Assembly: GCA_017421145.1 (NCBI GenBank)
Contig: JAFOTA010000093.1
Span: 1 to 16,732 of the forward strand
Source of the DNA: Treponema sp.
GTDB taxonomy: Bacteria > Spirochaetota > Spirochaetia > Treponematales > Treponemataceae
Reading direction: 5' to 3'
Length of the DNA stretch: 16,732 nucleotides
Positions 1-8,585 of this stretch are shown one piece after another. The notes below the pieces were generated by a model, which was given only the letters and a program-made list of their open reading frames with translations, ran no database searches and had not been told where the DNA came from. The translations under genes and the position numbers were made by a program. The number at the start of each line of letters is the position of its first letter. Position 1 is the stretch's first letter.

Positions 1-3000
1 CGACCACTCAGAATAGTACAGGTCTGGAAATCCACGCTTACGACAATGTTGGAAACTGGGCTAAGTTCTACGTCTACTATAAGAGTGACGCATCCGGTCC
101 AAGCCATAATGATCCTTCGTTCAGCGGAACAATCAAAAAGTACGGCGACACCCTGTACTACACAACCCAGGGAACTAACAAGGCAACCGTGACTGTCACA
201 GGCATAGCGGATGACATTGGTCTGTACAAGTATTGCATCGACCATTCCGAGCACACAGAGCCTACTGAAAGCATGCAGAATCTTACAGACTCAATCATCG
301 TGGATCTGCCGACATCAGATGGCGAAGCACTCTACCTGCACTTGTATGACAAGCTTCATTCCGAAACACTCATTGAACTGACCTACGACGGACTTAACAA
401 GTGGCGCAGCCTGGACACAAAACCTGCCGCCCCGACCGGAGTGACGCTCAAAGAAGGTGGAAGTGAATCAAGTGCTGGCGCATCAACTAACGCTAAGTTT
501 GTCTTTAATAATGAAGCAACCCACGAGGCACGTATCATTTACTTGACTGGAAGTATTAGAAGCGACAACTGTCTTTTTGTTTACCCACAGAAGGACTCCA
601 CTGCAAACTATATTGCAGGATTCAGCGTATCCCCGGCTGGATCAAGTCTTTATGCTGCCGGAAGTCCGTTCACATACAGCAGCCTTATGGACGGCAGTAC
701 AATCAATCTGTACACCGTGGACTATGCCGGAAACGTGAGCGAAAATCCTTTGGAAATCACATGGGAAGAGACAACAAGTTCAATCAGCAGCGACTACGAG
801 ATTGTTGTTCCGACAGGCAAGAGCATAAACGTCAACAGCGGTACCAACTGGTTTAGTTCCGATGTAACGGTCAAGCTTAAGGATCCTGTGTTCTTCGGCA
901 CGCTCGACTCATGGGGAATAGGAGCTGCCGACGGCGAGGGAGTGTCGTCCACATCGCTTACCGGTGAAGTCAGCATAAAGAATATTTCAGGAATCACAAG
1001 CGCCACCTTGCTTAGAATCTGGGTAAAGGATACCGCCGGACGATCTGCGTCAGGCTATTTTGAATATCCGCATACCGCAGGAAGCAAGATTGGCCCAGGA
1101 CTCGACAGCACCAAGAGTACATGGCTTTATGACAACGTTGCTCCTGCAAAACCGACGGCAACTGCTACGGCAACGGTTCCCCATTATTATGATGAAACAA
1201 CGTCAACGCTCCAGTATCAGGAAGAATACAGTCCGACGGTTACAATCAACGCAAGCTCTACGTCAACGGACGTAAAGTATTATACGACCGATTCTACTGA
1301 TGCCGATTCAACGAAGAGAAAAACGGACGGTGAATTTACGGTTTCCGTTCCTAAAAATGCAAGCGGAGATATAACCATCTATGCGGTTGACTATGCCGGA
1401 AACATAAGCACAGGCCTTAAGGTCTCTTATAAGAAAGTCGCATTTGCAAGACTGAATCCGACCGTTACAGGGCATTATGTGACAATTGGCGATACCAACT
1501 ATTTCAATTCGGATATTGAGGTTTCCCTTGGCTGGACTGGAATTGCCAATGTAACATATTGGCAGATAGGAACGACAACATCCAAGAACGGCGAAATTTG
1601 TGCCTCTGCAACTTCTTCTGATGCAACAATAAATATTCCGCACGGAATAACCGCGGCCAAAACAATATACCTCTATATTGAATATAGATATGGAACTAAA
1701 AATTATTCAGCGAGCGAATATTACGATGGCAGCTACATAACGTTGAAAGTGGATGGAAAAGACAAGTGGTGCTTCGATGACACGCCTCCTGGTACTCCAA
1801 GCATAAGCGGCATAATAAAAGGAACCGTCGGTGAAACCTCATCTGCATCCAACGTAAAAGTCGATGGTGATACGGTCTACTATAGAGCTGATGCTACGGC
1901 CATAACGTTTACTGCTTCTTCTACCGGTGATGTTGCCAGCTACAGTAACGGTGCAAGCGGAACAAAACAGGATACAGGTGCGTTCAGCATAGAGGTTTCC
2001 GGCACTGGAACGACGACGGCTGAAATATACGCATGGGATGCCGTAGGAAACAAATCTACTGCACATACGCTTACTCTTATTCCTGTTGCAGCTCCGGTTG
2101 TAACGGTGTCTACAACTACAGGTGCAGGCTATGTAGATCCGTATGTTACAAGCGGAACGGCATACTATCGTTCTGGATCAATTACCGTAACCCCGGCAGT
2201 GAGCGGTACGACTACTGGCATAACATATACCTATCATAGAAGAGAAGGTGCTTCAGAAACAGCACTTTCAAGCGGAAGCTTTACCCTCGGTAATTATTCA
2301 ACTGCGACGGCTCTGGTATATGTGGTCAAAGACGAATTGGGTCAGAGCGGTTCTGCAAATATAAATGCGGCAGACGGCGTAAATGTTTGGTGCTGTGACA
2401 ATACTGCTCCTACAAAACCGGATGCATCTGCAAGAGGAAAAACCGCTGAATCTGACTATGCTGCATCTTATGTGAAAGTGGATGGAACAAAAGTGTACTA
2501 TGGTTCCAATGTGACCAGCGTGGAGATTACCCTTTCGTCAAGTGATTCTGGTTCTGGTATCAAAAATTACGGAAACGGAACTGCATCACCTACTGACGGA
2601 GTGTTTACCGTAACGCCGACAAGTGGTCAGACGATAACTTATCATGCATACGACAATCTGAATAATGAATCGGATGCGCTTACCTTGGAATTTGTGAGCG
2701 TAGCGGCTCCTTCAAAACCGGATGCAACAACCATAACCGGCACATTGGGTGAAGCTTCCAGTGCAACTTATGTCAAGCTTGTTGACGGCAAATACTATTA
2801 CCGCCATGATTTGACTTCTATTAATGTATCTCTTGCATCCACGGCTGGAACCGGCGGTGAAATACAGGAATACAGGGAAGGCACAAACTATGTGGCAAAT
2901 GGAATCTTCTCAATTGAGCCTTCGGACAGCGAAATAACCAAAACCTTCGTTGCAGTTGATAAGTTTGGTCAGGTATCGGAAGGGCTTACATTGACCTTCG

Positions 3001-4211
3001 TCAAGGTTCCTGCTCCAAGTGTGACATTTACGGTAGGCCAGAAATCAGGCGTAACTACGATACATCAGTGTGACAAAGAAGGTGTCACATACTTTGCGGA
3101 TGATGAGATTGAAATCACTCCGGCTGTCACTTTTGATCCGTTGGCGGCGACTGTGGGAACAACGGCGTATACATACAAGGTCGGAAGCAGAACTGCTTCA
3201 TCATCTGTTGCTGCATTCGACATAACCGACCTTACTACCAGCGACTCGAAGTATTATGTTATTGAAACCGGCGGATTCGGAAGGACTTGTGAATATGCCC
3301 TCCCTGCGGTTGAATCCAAGACCAACTGGGCTGGTTATACAAAGCCTACGGGTTCCTGTACATATACTGAAGGTGCTATTTCTACCACGTATAAACCTAG
3401 CGATGCTGGTGGCGGCATAGCAGGGCATAGCCGTACTTACACAATTCATTTCCCTTCAGCAACCCCTGGTGTGGCGGTCAAAAGTGTAACGGTGACTTTG
3501 GGCTCTACTCCGACTACTATAAACTCATCGTGTTGGAAAACGAGTTCTGATACTCTGTCAATAACTGTTACAGATACAGTTTCAGGAGAGGCTCCAGCAA
3601 CGACAGGGTTAGTCGTAAATACATACTTCGATGATATGCCAGCTACTATTATGACATCTTCCAGCGGAGTGTCCGGTTTGCTGTGGCTTCACGGCATGAC
3701 ACTGGATGACATAGCTGCCGATACAGGTGCGGATAGCGCAAAACCAAGTGCGTCACAGAACATCGTGCAGTATTTTGCGGGTGTTCCGTCCGTAAGCACG
3801 GCATCTGAAGTTTCTGAATCAAAATTCGCAAGTCCTGAATCATTTGCAATCGGAAAGCAGATGACAGGCTTTAATGAAGCGGAAGAAAGAAAAGTCAGCC
3901 TTGGAAATGTAACTTCTGTGGTTTCTGATGGTTCTGTTCATGAAGCAGTGACTGAAAAATCTGCGGAAAAGCCTCTCCTGGGCGACAATTCATGGCATCC
4001 GTCGGATGGTACGGTTGAAAATGAACGGCTTGCGTTTGCAAGTGAAAGCGTTTTGGAAAAATCTGTTAAAGGAGAGGAGGTGAGAGAATTGGTCGCTGAC
4101 ACGGATGATGCGGAAAAAGACAACAAACCGTTCAATCCGGCATTGCTTGCAGCTTTGTCAGCAGTCCTTGGAATTTCGGCACTGATTTTTCAGAAAAAAA
4201 TGCGCAAATAA
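1..4211 (+). CDS. Large repetitive Ig-like surface protein, C-terminal part (5' end outside window)
   Basis: The reading frame is open from the first complete codon (base 3) to TAA at 4209-4211, so at least 1402 residues are present and the true start lies upstream. The visible protein is rich in Ser, Thr, Gly and Tyr and is made of at least eleven divergent beta-rich repeats. Each ends in a strand resembling I-Y-A-x-D-x-x-G-N-x-S, with signature acidic residues near bases 42, 348, 720, 1029, 1389, 1683, 2037, 2331, 2652, 2958 and 3264. The pattern resembles bacterial Ig-like or OmpL47-type repeats of spirochaete and other surface proteins. After the repeats comes a different beta/low-complexity region (about 3400-4120), then a hydrophobic segment of about 18 residues and a basic tail (QKKMRK) ending the protein. 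I infer an envelope-anchored adhesin or structural protein. The ligand is unknown. Family assignment is by pattern only. Confidence 0.85.
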   Translation, partial: TTQNSTGLEIHAYDNVGNWAKFYVYYKSDASGPSHNDPSFSGTIKKYGDTLYYTTQGTNKATVTVTGIADDIGLYKYCIDHSEHTEPTESMQNLTDSIIVDLPTSDGEALYLHLYDKLHSETLIELTYDGLNKWRSLDTKPAAPTGVTLKEGGSESSAGASTNAKFVFNNEATHEARIIYLTGSIRSDNCLFVYPQKDSTANYIAGFSVSPAGSSLYAAGSPFTYSSLMDGSTINLYTVDYAGNVSENPLEITWEETTSSISSDYEIVVPTGKSINVNSGTNWFSSDVTVKLKDPVFFGTLDSWGIGAADGEGVSSTSLTGEVSIKNISGITSATLLRIWVKDTAGRSASGYFEYPHTAGSKIGPGLDSTKSTWLYDNVAPAKPTATATATVPHYYDETTSTLQYQEEYSPTVTINASSTSTDVKYYTTDSTDADSTKRKTDGEFTVSVPKNASGDITIYAVDYAGNISTGLKVSYKKVAFARLNPTVTGHYVTIGDTNYFNSDIEVSLGWTGIANVTYWQIGTTTSKNGEICASATSSDATINIPHGITAAKTIYLYIEYRYGTKNYSASEYYDGSYITLKVDGKDKWCFDDTPPGTPSISGIIKGTVGETSSASNVKVDGDTVYYRADATAITFTASSTGDVASYSNGASGTKQDTGAFSIEVSGTGTTTAEIYAWDAVGNKSTAHTLTLIPVAAPVVTVSTTTGAGYVDPYVTSGTAYYRSGSITVTPAVSGTTTGITYTYHRREGASETALSSGSFTLGNYSTATALVYVVKDELGQSGSANINAADGVNVWCCDNTAPTKPDASARGKTAESDYAASYVKVDGTKVYYGSNVTSVEITLSSSDSGSGIKNYGNGTASPTDGVFTVTPTSGQTITYHAYDNLNNESDALTLEFVSVAAPSKPDATTITGTLGEASSATYVKLVDGKYYYRHDLTSINVSLASTAGTGGEIQEYREGTNYVANGIFSIEPSDSEITKTFVAVDKFGQVSEGLTLTFVKVPAPSVTFTVGQKSGVTTIHQCDKEGVTYFADDEIEITPAVTFDPLAATVGTTAYTYKVGSRTASSSVAAFDITDLTTSDSKYYVIETGGFGRTCEYALPAVESKTNWAGYTKPTGSCTYTEGAISTTYKPSDAGGGIAGHSRTYTIHFPSATPGVAVKSVTVTLGSTPTTINSSCWKTSSDTLSITVTDTVSGEAPATTGLVVNTYFDDMPATIMTSSSGVSGLLWLHGMTLDDIAADTGADSAKPSASQNIVQYFAGVPSVSTASEVSESKFASPESFAIGKQMTGFNEAEERKVSLGNVTSVVSDGSVHEAVTEKSAEKPLLGDNSWHPSDGTVENERLAFASESVLEKSVKGEEVRELVADTDDAEKDNKPFNPALLAALSAVLGISALIFQKKMRK
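42..3285 (+). repeat. Array of about eleven divergent Ig-like protein repeats with a two-unit superperiod
   Basis: The conserved D/E-x-x-G-N-type signature recurs at intervals of 306, 372, 309, 360, 294, 354, 294, 321, 306 and 306 bases. The first seven intervals alternate short and long. Linkers containing W followed by D and P-x-x-P occur after every second unit (Trp codons at 402, 1122, 1767 and 2388; a last, weaker one at 3327). The DNA is well diverged between copies, so this is a protein-level repeat, not recent tandem duplication. Confidence 0.75.
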
Positions 4212-4217
4212 GCGTTT

Positions 4218-4250
4218 TTGTACTTGCAAAAATGTGGCGAAGTTTATAAA
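4218..4250 (+). promoter_or_regulatory. Weak candidate promoter for the FecR-like gene
   Basis: TTGCAA (4224-4229) lies 15 bases before TATAAA (4245-4250), and an alternative TTGTAC begins at 4218. Spacing is poor for a sigma-70 promoter, so this is tentative. No good terminator follows the upstream gene, so read-through is possible. Confidence 0.25.
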
Positions 4251-4262
4251 AAGTAAGTGGAA

Positions 4263-4299
4263 AATGCAGTTTCAAGGCAATCAGTAAGCCTGCTGCATT
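4263..4299 (+). promoter_or_regulatory. 5' leader hairpin upstream of FecR-like gene
   Basis: AATGCAG (4263-4269) pairs perfectly with CTGCATT (4293-4299), and an inner AGGC (4275-4278) pairs with GCCT (4288-4291), leaving a nine-base loop. No T-tract follows, so it does not look like an intrinsic terminator of the upstream gene. It sits 20 bases before the AGGAGGT ribosome binding site and may be an mRNA stabiliser or regulatory leader. Confidence 0.45.
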
Positions 4300-4330
4300 A
4301 TTAACGAATCAGTTTATTAGGAGGTTCAGT

Positions 4331-4741
4331 ATGAACGTAAAGAAAATTATTGCATTGGTAGTGACAGCTCTTGTTTCTGCAGCCGTATTCGCTCAGGGCT
4401 CTTTTGTCGTAAAGTCAGTAAAAGGAACTGTAAAATACGAAGAGAAGCCGGGAGTCAAAAAGGCCGTTACTGTAGGCCAGGTACTTTCTTCTTCAGCAGT
4501 TGTTGACGTGGGCCTTAACTCAAAGCTCGTTCTTGAAATGGACGGACAGGAGTACACTGTAAACGCTTCTGCAAAGGGTGCCCTTGACAAGGTTGCTTCT
4601 GCAAAAGTTGCTGCCGGAGGAATCAAGAAAGGCGGAAATGCTGCCGGATCTGTAAAGGGTGATGGTGGAACCGGAAAATCAGTAAGCACAGCTTCTTCAC
4701 GTGCTTCTGATGCAAAAGAAGACCTTGGCTGGGAAGAGTAA
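4331..4741 (+). CDS. Small exported FecR-like protein
   Basis: A 136-residue protein preceded by a strong AGGAGGT (4319-4325), five bases before ATG. Residues 1-21 form a typical Sec signal peptide: MNVKK, a hydrophobic core, then VFA before QG, with probable cleavage after Ala21. Residues 24-85 resemble the start of a FecR domain: VKSVKGTVKY, a basic stretch, VTVGQVLSSSAVVDVG, and KLVLEMDGQEYTV. This is the usual 'glycine turn, threshold, non-negative charge, Leu-x-L' pattern of that domain. The last 45 residues are Gly/Ala/Ser/Lys-rich and end in an acidic DLGWEE. No anti-sigma or DNA-binding segment is present, so it is a secreted beta-structured protein, not a transmembrane FecR regulator. 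FecR-domain proteins are often encoded beside CHASE2 cyclases, as here, suggesting a shared envelope function. Its partner is not known. Confidence 0.7.
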   Translation: MNVKKIIALVVTALVSAAVFAQGSFVVKSVKGTVKYEEKPGVKKAVTVGQVLSSSAVVDVGLNSKLVLEMDGQEYTVNASAKGALDKVASAKVAAGGIKKGGNAAGSVKGDGGTGKSVSTASSRASDAKEDLGWEE

Positions 4742-4768
4742 TAATTCCAACCGCTAAAGGTCAGTAAA

Positions 4769-4809
4769 ATTCCTGCGGTACTTTTTTGTGCCGTGGGATT
4801 TTTTTGTTT
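4769..4809 (+). terminator. Intrinsic terminator after FecR-like gene
   Basis: CGGTAC (4776-4781) pairs with GTGCCG (4788-4793) around a T6 loop, extended by ATTCC/GGGAT across a small internal loop and followed by T7 (4799-4805) and GTTTT. It separates the FecR-like gene from the cyclase gene, so any co-transcription must be by read-through. Confidence 0.75.
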
Positions 4810-4847
4810 TTGACAGGCAATATTTTTTATGCCGCAGAAAAAGAAAA

Positions 4848-7733
4848 ATGAAATCAGTCACTAAAAAAATAAAGAAATTCTATTATATTCTAATCCCCTT
4901 TGTCGTGGTCGCGCTTTGTGTACCGTTGTCGTTTACGGCATTGGACAACAAGCTCAACGACCTGTTCATAAGGTTCCTCCCGGATCCAAAGGAAAATGAC
5001 AATGTCGTTCTTTTGGAAATAGATGACCCGCTGATCAACAACATTGGAACATGGCCGCTTACACGCAACGTATATGCGGATATGCTCAACACAATGAAAT
5101 GGTTTGAGCCTGAAGCGTTCATTTCCGACTTGAGCTTTGTTGATAAAAGCCCTTTCCATGTTGATCAGTCATATATCGAAGATGATCTTCCGCGCTATGT
5201 CGATACGGAATTCGACAATCTTTACGAAACATCCGTTGAAGTAATGGGCGGACTTGTGTCAGAAGATATTTCTGAAGATGATGCGAACGAACTTGCCCGT
5301 GCGTTTATCGATGCAAGCGAAAGCTCAAGGAACAACATCCAGGTTTCAATCGCAACCGCCAGCAAAGATTATGACACTGAGCTTAGTGAAGCACTCCGCT
5401 TTTTCGGCGACTCATACCTTACGCTCTGGATGGATGCCGACATAGACATGAACGATGTTGACCGCGATTTTCTCATGAACAATCTTGCCATGGAGAATGT
5501 CGTTTCAGACGGAGACACGCTTACCCCCGACGTTGATACCGTTCGCCCTGCACTTGATGTCTTGATGTATGCTGCTGGTGAAGCAGGATTCGTAAATGCA
5601 GAGCCGGATAGTGACGGTTACCGCCGCCGCCTGTATCTTTTGAAAAAATATCAGGGAAAATATTTTGCGCAGTTGATTTTCCAGCCTGTCCTGAAGCATT
5701 TCGGAAATCCTCAGGTGATTATCTCCAACAAAAAGATTGTGCTTAAGGATGCGGAAGTTTCACCGGGCGTAAAAAAAGACGTTGTGATTCCGCGCTGTGA
5801 AGATGGTTCTGTCCTCATCCGCTTCCCGAAAAAAACATATCTTGAATATGATTCACGTCTTTCGGGCTGGAGCGTCTACAGGCTTAGCCTTCTTGAAAAA
5901 AATCTTGTGCAGAATCTCAGGATCATGAAAGAAAGAAGCTATTTCGGCTTTGAATCAGACGGAGAGCCTGTAATAATCTGGGATGAAGACGTTGACGGAA
6001 CCAATCCGGTTGATGCATACAATGCCGTTGAATATATCCGTGACGAGCTTTCTTCCGGTGAAGAAACAGAATACACTTTTGAAGATTTCAAAACTTATCA
6101 TGATGAGTTTTATGCTTCCGTAGAAAAATGGCTTACCGGAGATTATGAAAAGAAGCTCTTGGAATATGCAGACGGCGACTCTGACGTTATGAGCGACGTA
6201 ATGACTGTTTTCCGCCTGACCACGGAGATTTTCCAGGACATAAAAAAGCAGAGCGAAAAACTTGAAAAGCGTCTGCGCGGTTCTTTGTGCATCGTCGGAA
6301 CGAATGCTACGAGTACCACGGATTACGGTGTCATTGCCTATGACGGAAACTATGCCAACGTCGGTTCACATGCTTCCATGGCAAACCAGCTTCTCTCCAT
6401 GGATTTCATCGATGACAGCCCGTGGTTCTATGGCATTTTTATTGCTTTGGCCGCCAACTTGATTTACGTATTGATTTGTTTCAAGGTCAAGACTCCGATC
6501 AGAAAGATGATTGTCGGTGTTTTGATGGTGTTCATCGTAACGGCACTTTTGCTTGCTGTGTTCCTTGCAACAAGAAAATACTTCTGCGGAATCGTCCCGA
6601 TGATTTCGATGATCATCACCTTCGTAACGATTACGGTCATAAGCCTTATCAGCACGTCAAAGGAAAAGAAATTCATCCAGGAAAAATTTGGAGCCTACGT
6701 TGCACCTGAGATTGTTTCACAGCTCGTAAAGCATCCTGAATCAGCCACTGTCGGTGGTGACAGCAAAAACATCACTGCATTGTTCAGCGACGTAAAGACA
6801 TTCTCCGGATTTACCGAGACCGTCAACAATGTTGCAATCAAAAATGCAATCCAGCACAACGAGGATGTCAAAGCAGGAAAGTTCCCCGGTGAAAAACCTT
6901 TGACCGATGAGGAAGTCGGCATGAAGGGTTCGGCAAGCGGAGCTGAACATCTTGTTGCATACCTGAACGACTATCTTGGTGCATTGAGCGATGCAATCAT
7001 GAAGGAACACGGAACGATCGATAAATACGTCGGTGATGAAATCGTTTCGTTCTTCGGTGCGCCTATCGATGATGAAGACAATGCATGGAACGCATGTGTG
7101 GCCGGAATCAGGATGCTGCAGGCAGAAGCACGCTATAATCAGGAGCATCTTGAAGAGCTTCCGATCAATCCGAAGACAGGAAAACCATTCCTTTTGAACT
7201 CACGCGTCGGAATCAACTCCGGTGACATGGTCGTAGGAAACATGGGTACTACAAGAAAAATGAACTACACTGTCATGGGAAACAACGTAAACCTTGCCTC
7301 CCGTCTTGAAGGAACCAACAAAGCCTACAACTCATGGATCATGTGTTCGGACAGCACTTGGAAAGCCGCCAACGCACGTCCGCACAATGACGAGCTGATT
7401 GCCCGCCGCTTTGATTGCGTACAGGTCGTAAACGTCGTACAGCCGGTGCAGATTCACAACATCCTTGGACTAAGATCGGAACTGCCGGCAAAACAGATTG
7501 AGGCCGCCGAGATTTTCAACCGTGGAATAGAACTGTACCTCAAAGGCATGGACACCCCTGACCAACCGAAGGATCCGGAAGATTTGAAGAAGGCATACAG
7601 GCTTTTCAAACAGGCGCTCGAATGCTACCCGGATGACAAATCGTCCGAAGTATTCATGCAGAGATGTATGTTCTTCGTCCAAAACGGAATGCCGAAAGTC
7701 TGGGACGGCGTGTATACCATGACTTCAAAGTAA
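4848..7733 (+). CDS. CHASE2-domain class III adenylate cyclase
   Basis: A 961-residue membrane enzyme converting ATP to cAMP. Helix 11-32 anchors a large extracytoplasmic CHASE2 sensor region (about 33-525). It opens with the family-typical DNVVLLEIDDPLINNIGTWP and has a long acidic insert. Three helices follow (526-545, 554-574, 580-602), then the cytoplasmic catalytic domain (about 635-860). Metal-binding Asp648 (LFSDVKTF) and Asp730 (KYVGDEI), adenine-contacting Lys726, Thr808 (NYTVMG, the class IIIb replacement of Asp), and transition-state Asn815 and Arg819 (NLASRLE) are all present, so activity is expected. The two Asp residues are 82 apart, about 40 more than usual. The tail (about 885-950) looks TPR-like. 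I chose ATG 4848 over an upstream in-frame GTG at 4788 because the latter lies inside the terminator and adds residues unlike a leader. No clear ribosome site precedes ATG. Confidence 0.92.
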   Translation: MKSVTKKIKKFYYILIPFVVVALCVPLSFTALDNKLNDLFIRFLPDPKENDNVVLLEIDDPLINNIGTWPLTRNVYADMLNTMKWFEPEAFISDLSFVDKSPFHVDQSYIEDDLPRYVDTEFDNLYETSVEVMGGLVSEDISEDDANELARAFIDASESSRNNIQVSIATASKDYDTELSEALRFFGDSYLTLWMDADIDMNDVDRDFLMNNLAMENVVSDGDTLTPDVDTVRPALDVLMYAAGEAGFVNAEPDSDGYRRRLYLLKKYQGKYFAQLIFQPVLKHFGNPQVIISNKKIVLKDAEVSPGVKKDVVIPRCEDGSVLIRFPKKTYLEYDSRLSGWSVYRLSLLEKNLVQNLRIMKERSYFGFESDGEPVIIWDEDVDGTNPVDAYNAVEYIRDELSSGEETEYTFEDFKTYHDEFYASVEKWLTGDYEKKLLEYADGDSDVMSDVMTVFRLTTEIFQDIKKQSEKLEKRLRGSLCIVGTNATSTTDYGVIAYDGNYANVGSHASMANQLLSMDFIDDSPWFYGIFIALAANLIYVLICFKVKTPIRKMIVGVLMVFIVTALLLAVFLATRKYFCGIVPMISMIITFVTITVISLISTSKEKKFIQEKFGAYVAPEIVSQLVKHPESATVGGDSKNITALFSDVKTFSGFTETVNNVAIKNAIQHNEDVKAGKFPGEKPLTDEEVGMKGSASGAEHLVAYLNDYLGALSDAIMKEHGTIDKYVGDEIVSFFGAPIDDEDNAWNACVAGIRMLQAEARYNQEHLEELPINPKTGKPFLLNSRVGINSGDMVVGNMGTTRKMNYTVMGNNVNLASRLEGTNKAYNSWIMCSDSTWKAANARPHNDELIARRFDCVQVVNVVQPVQIHNILGLRSELPAKQIEAAEIFNRGIELYLKGMDTPDQPKDPEDLKKAYRLFKQALECYPDDKSSEVFMQRCMFFVQNGMPKVWDGVYTMTSK

Positions 7734-7753
7734 GTCCGTAGTTTTTAATTTTT

Positions 7754-7785
7754 TCGGGGTGGTATATTGCCATCCCGATTTTTTT
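7754..7785 (+). terminator. Strong intrinsic terminator after adenylate cyclase gene
   Basis: TCGGGGTGG (7754-7762) pairs with CCATCCCGA (7770-7778), nine pairs with one G-U, a seven-base loop, then T7 (7779-7785). Confidence 0.92.
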
Positions 7786-7811
7786 AAGAGCTTTTCTTTT
7801 TACAATCCCTC

Positions 7812-7840
7812 TTTCGTCAAGCCCGGTCGTGTGGTATAAT
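7812..7840 (+). promoter_or_regulatory. Extended -10 promoter of the DUF308 gene
   Basis: TGGTATAAT (7832-7840) is a perfect extended -10 element. The -35 at 17-base spacing (TTTCGT, 7812-7817) is weak, as expected for extended -10 promoters. Predicted start near 7847 gives a leader of about 48 bases. Confidence 0.7.
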
Positions 7841-7894
7841 AATTTTCAGATTATGAACCGTAGTTTTTACCGGTTTTTGATATTGGAGGAAAAA

Positions 7895-8560
7895 ATGTCC
7901 AGTTTTATATTTTGTGTTCTGGCTGCATCGTTCGGGGCGTTTTGTGCCATATTTACGAATTTCAGCATAAAAATCGTCGTGATTGCTTTGGGTGCAGTAT
8001 CGATTGTCAAAGGCGTGTTCGATCTGATCAGATTCCGCAAGGTCATAGCAGATGACAAGGTTTTTCACCGCACTCTTTTGATTCGCAGCCTTGTGAGCAT
8101 TTTGGTCGGTCTTCTTGCCGTTGCGCTTCCAATGGCTTTTTTCAAGACAGCAGAAACCGTGGTTCATATCCTGCTCTATGTTTTGGGCGTGTATTTCTTG
8201 TTCTCAGCTATAGTCGGTGTGATTATGATACGTCGCCTGAGAGATGCCGAGCAGCCTACAAAAACCTTAAGCTCTGCAATAGTCGTCTATCTTTTGATTG
8301 CAATACTCCTTTTCCTTTTGGCGGCAATAGGCGTAAAAACAATACTCCGCGTGGCAGGCATTGTCGTTGCTGTAGGCGGCGTTTTCGGTTGTATCTACAC
8401 ATGGCGCAACCGTACCCAGGAACTGAAGCCCGATGCCATAAGCGATGTTTCCGATGAAAAAATAGAAGTGGAAATAAAAGAAGATTCTGACGGAGAAAAT
8501 AAAATGGAAACGCCGCCTTCTTCAGATACTGACGATGACGGCGATTATTCAGGCGAATGA
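7895..8560 (+). CDS. DUF308 / HdeD-like multi-pass membrane protein
   Basis: A 221-residue inner-membrane protein with about six hydrophobic helices (roughly 4-22, 27-43, 63-81, 88-111, 127-146 and 149-171). The repeated helix pattern with 'G-x-x-x-I-x-x-G-V-F-D-L-I-R' and 'R-S-L-V-S-I-L-V-G-L-L-A-V' phrases is typical of DUF308, the family of the E. coli acid-resistance membrane protein HdeD. The C-terminal 45 residues form a strongly acidic, probably disordered cytoplasmic tail (DSDGEN, TDDDGDY). ATG 7895 is chosen because TTGGAGG (7884-7890) lies just ahead; an in-frame upstream start at 7829 would fall inside the promoter. It forms a single-gene unit between an extended -10 promoter and a terminator. 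The biochemical role of the family is not established, and a stress-related membrane function is only inferred. Confidence 0.72.
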   Translation: MSSFIFCVLAASFGAFCAIFTNFSIKIVVIALGAVSIVKGVFDLIRFRKVIADDKVFHRTLLIRSLVSILVGLLAVALPMAFFKTAETVVHILLYVLGVYFLFSAIVGVIMIRRLRDAEQPTKTLSSAIVVYLLIAILLFLLAAIGVKTILRVAGIVVAVGGVFGCIYTWRNRTQELKPDAISDVSDEKIEVEIKEDSDGENKMETPPSSDTDDDGDYSGE

Positions 8561-8585
8561 TTAAGAACCCGTTGGTTTAATGATG

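Noticed and set aside
4215..4232. Terminator after the surface protein gene (TTTTTG ... CAAAAA)
   Set aside because: A six-pair AT-rich stem with no T-tract after it.
4810..4838. TTGACA at 4810-4815 as -35 of a cyclase promoter
   Set aside because: No acceptable -10 box at 16-18 bases; the T-rich segment that follows is much too close.
4788..4847. Upstream in-frame GTG start that would lengthen the cyclase by 20 residues
   Set aside because: The GTG lies in the stem of the FecR-gene terminator, has no ribosome site, and the added residues do not resemble a leader. ATG 4848 directly precedes the basic residues and first membrane helix.
6741..7148. Minus-strand frame opposite the cyclase catalytic domain
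   Set aside because: The plus strand carries the invariant cyclase residues. The antisense frame has no start signal and only reflects codon bias.
7829..7894. In-frame upstream ATG start for the DUF308 gene
   Set aside because: It falls within the extended -10 promoter. A clear GGAGG precedes ATG 7895.
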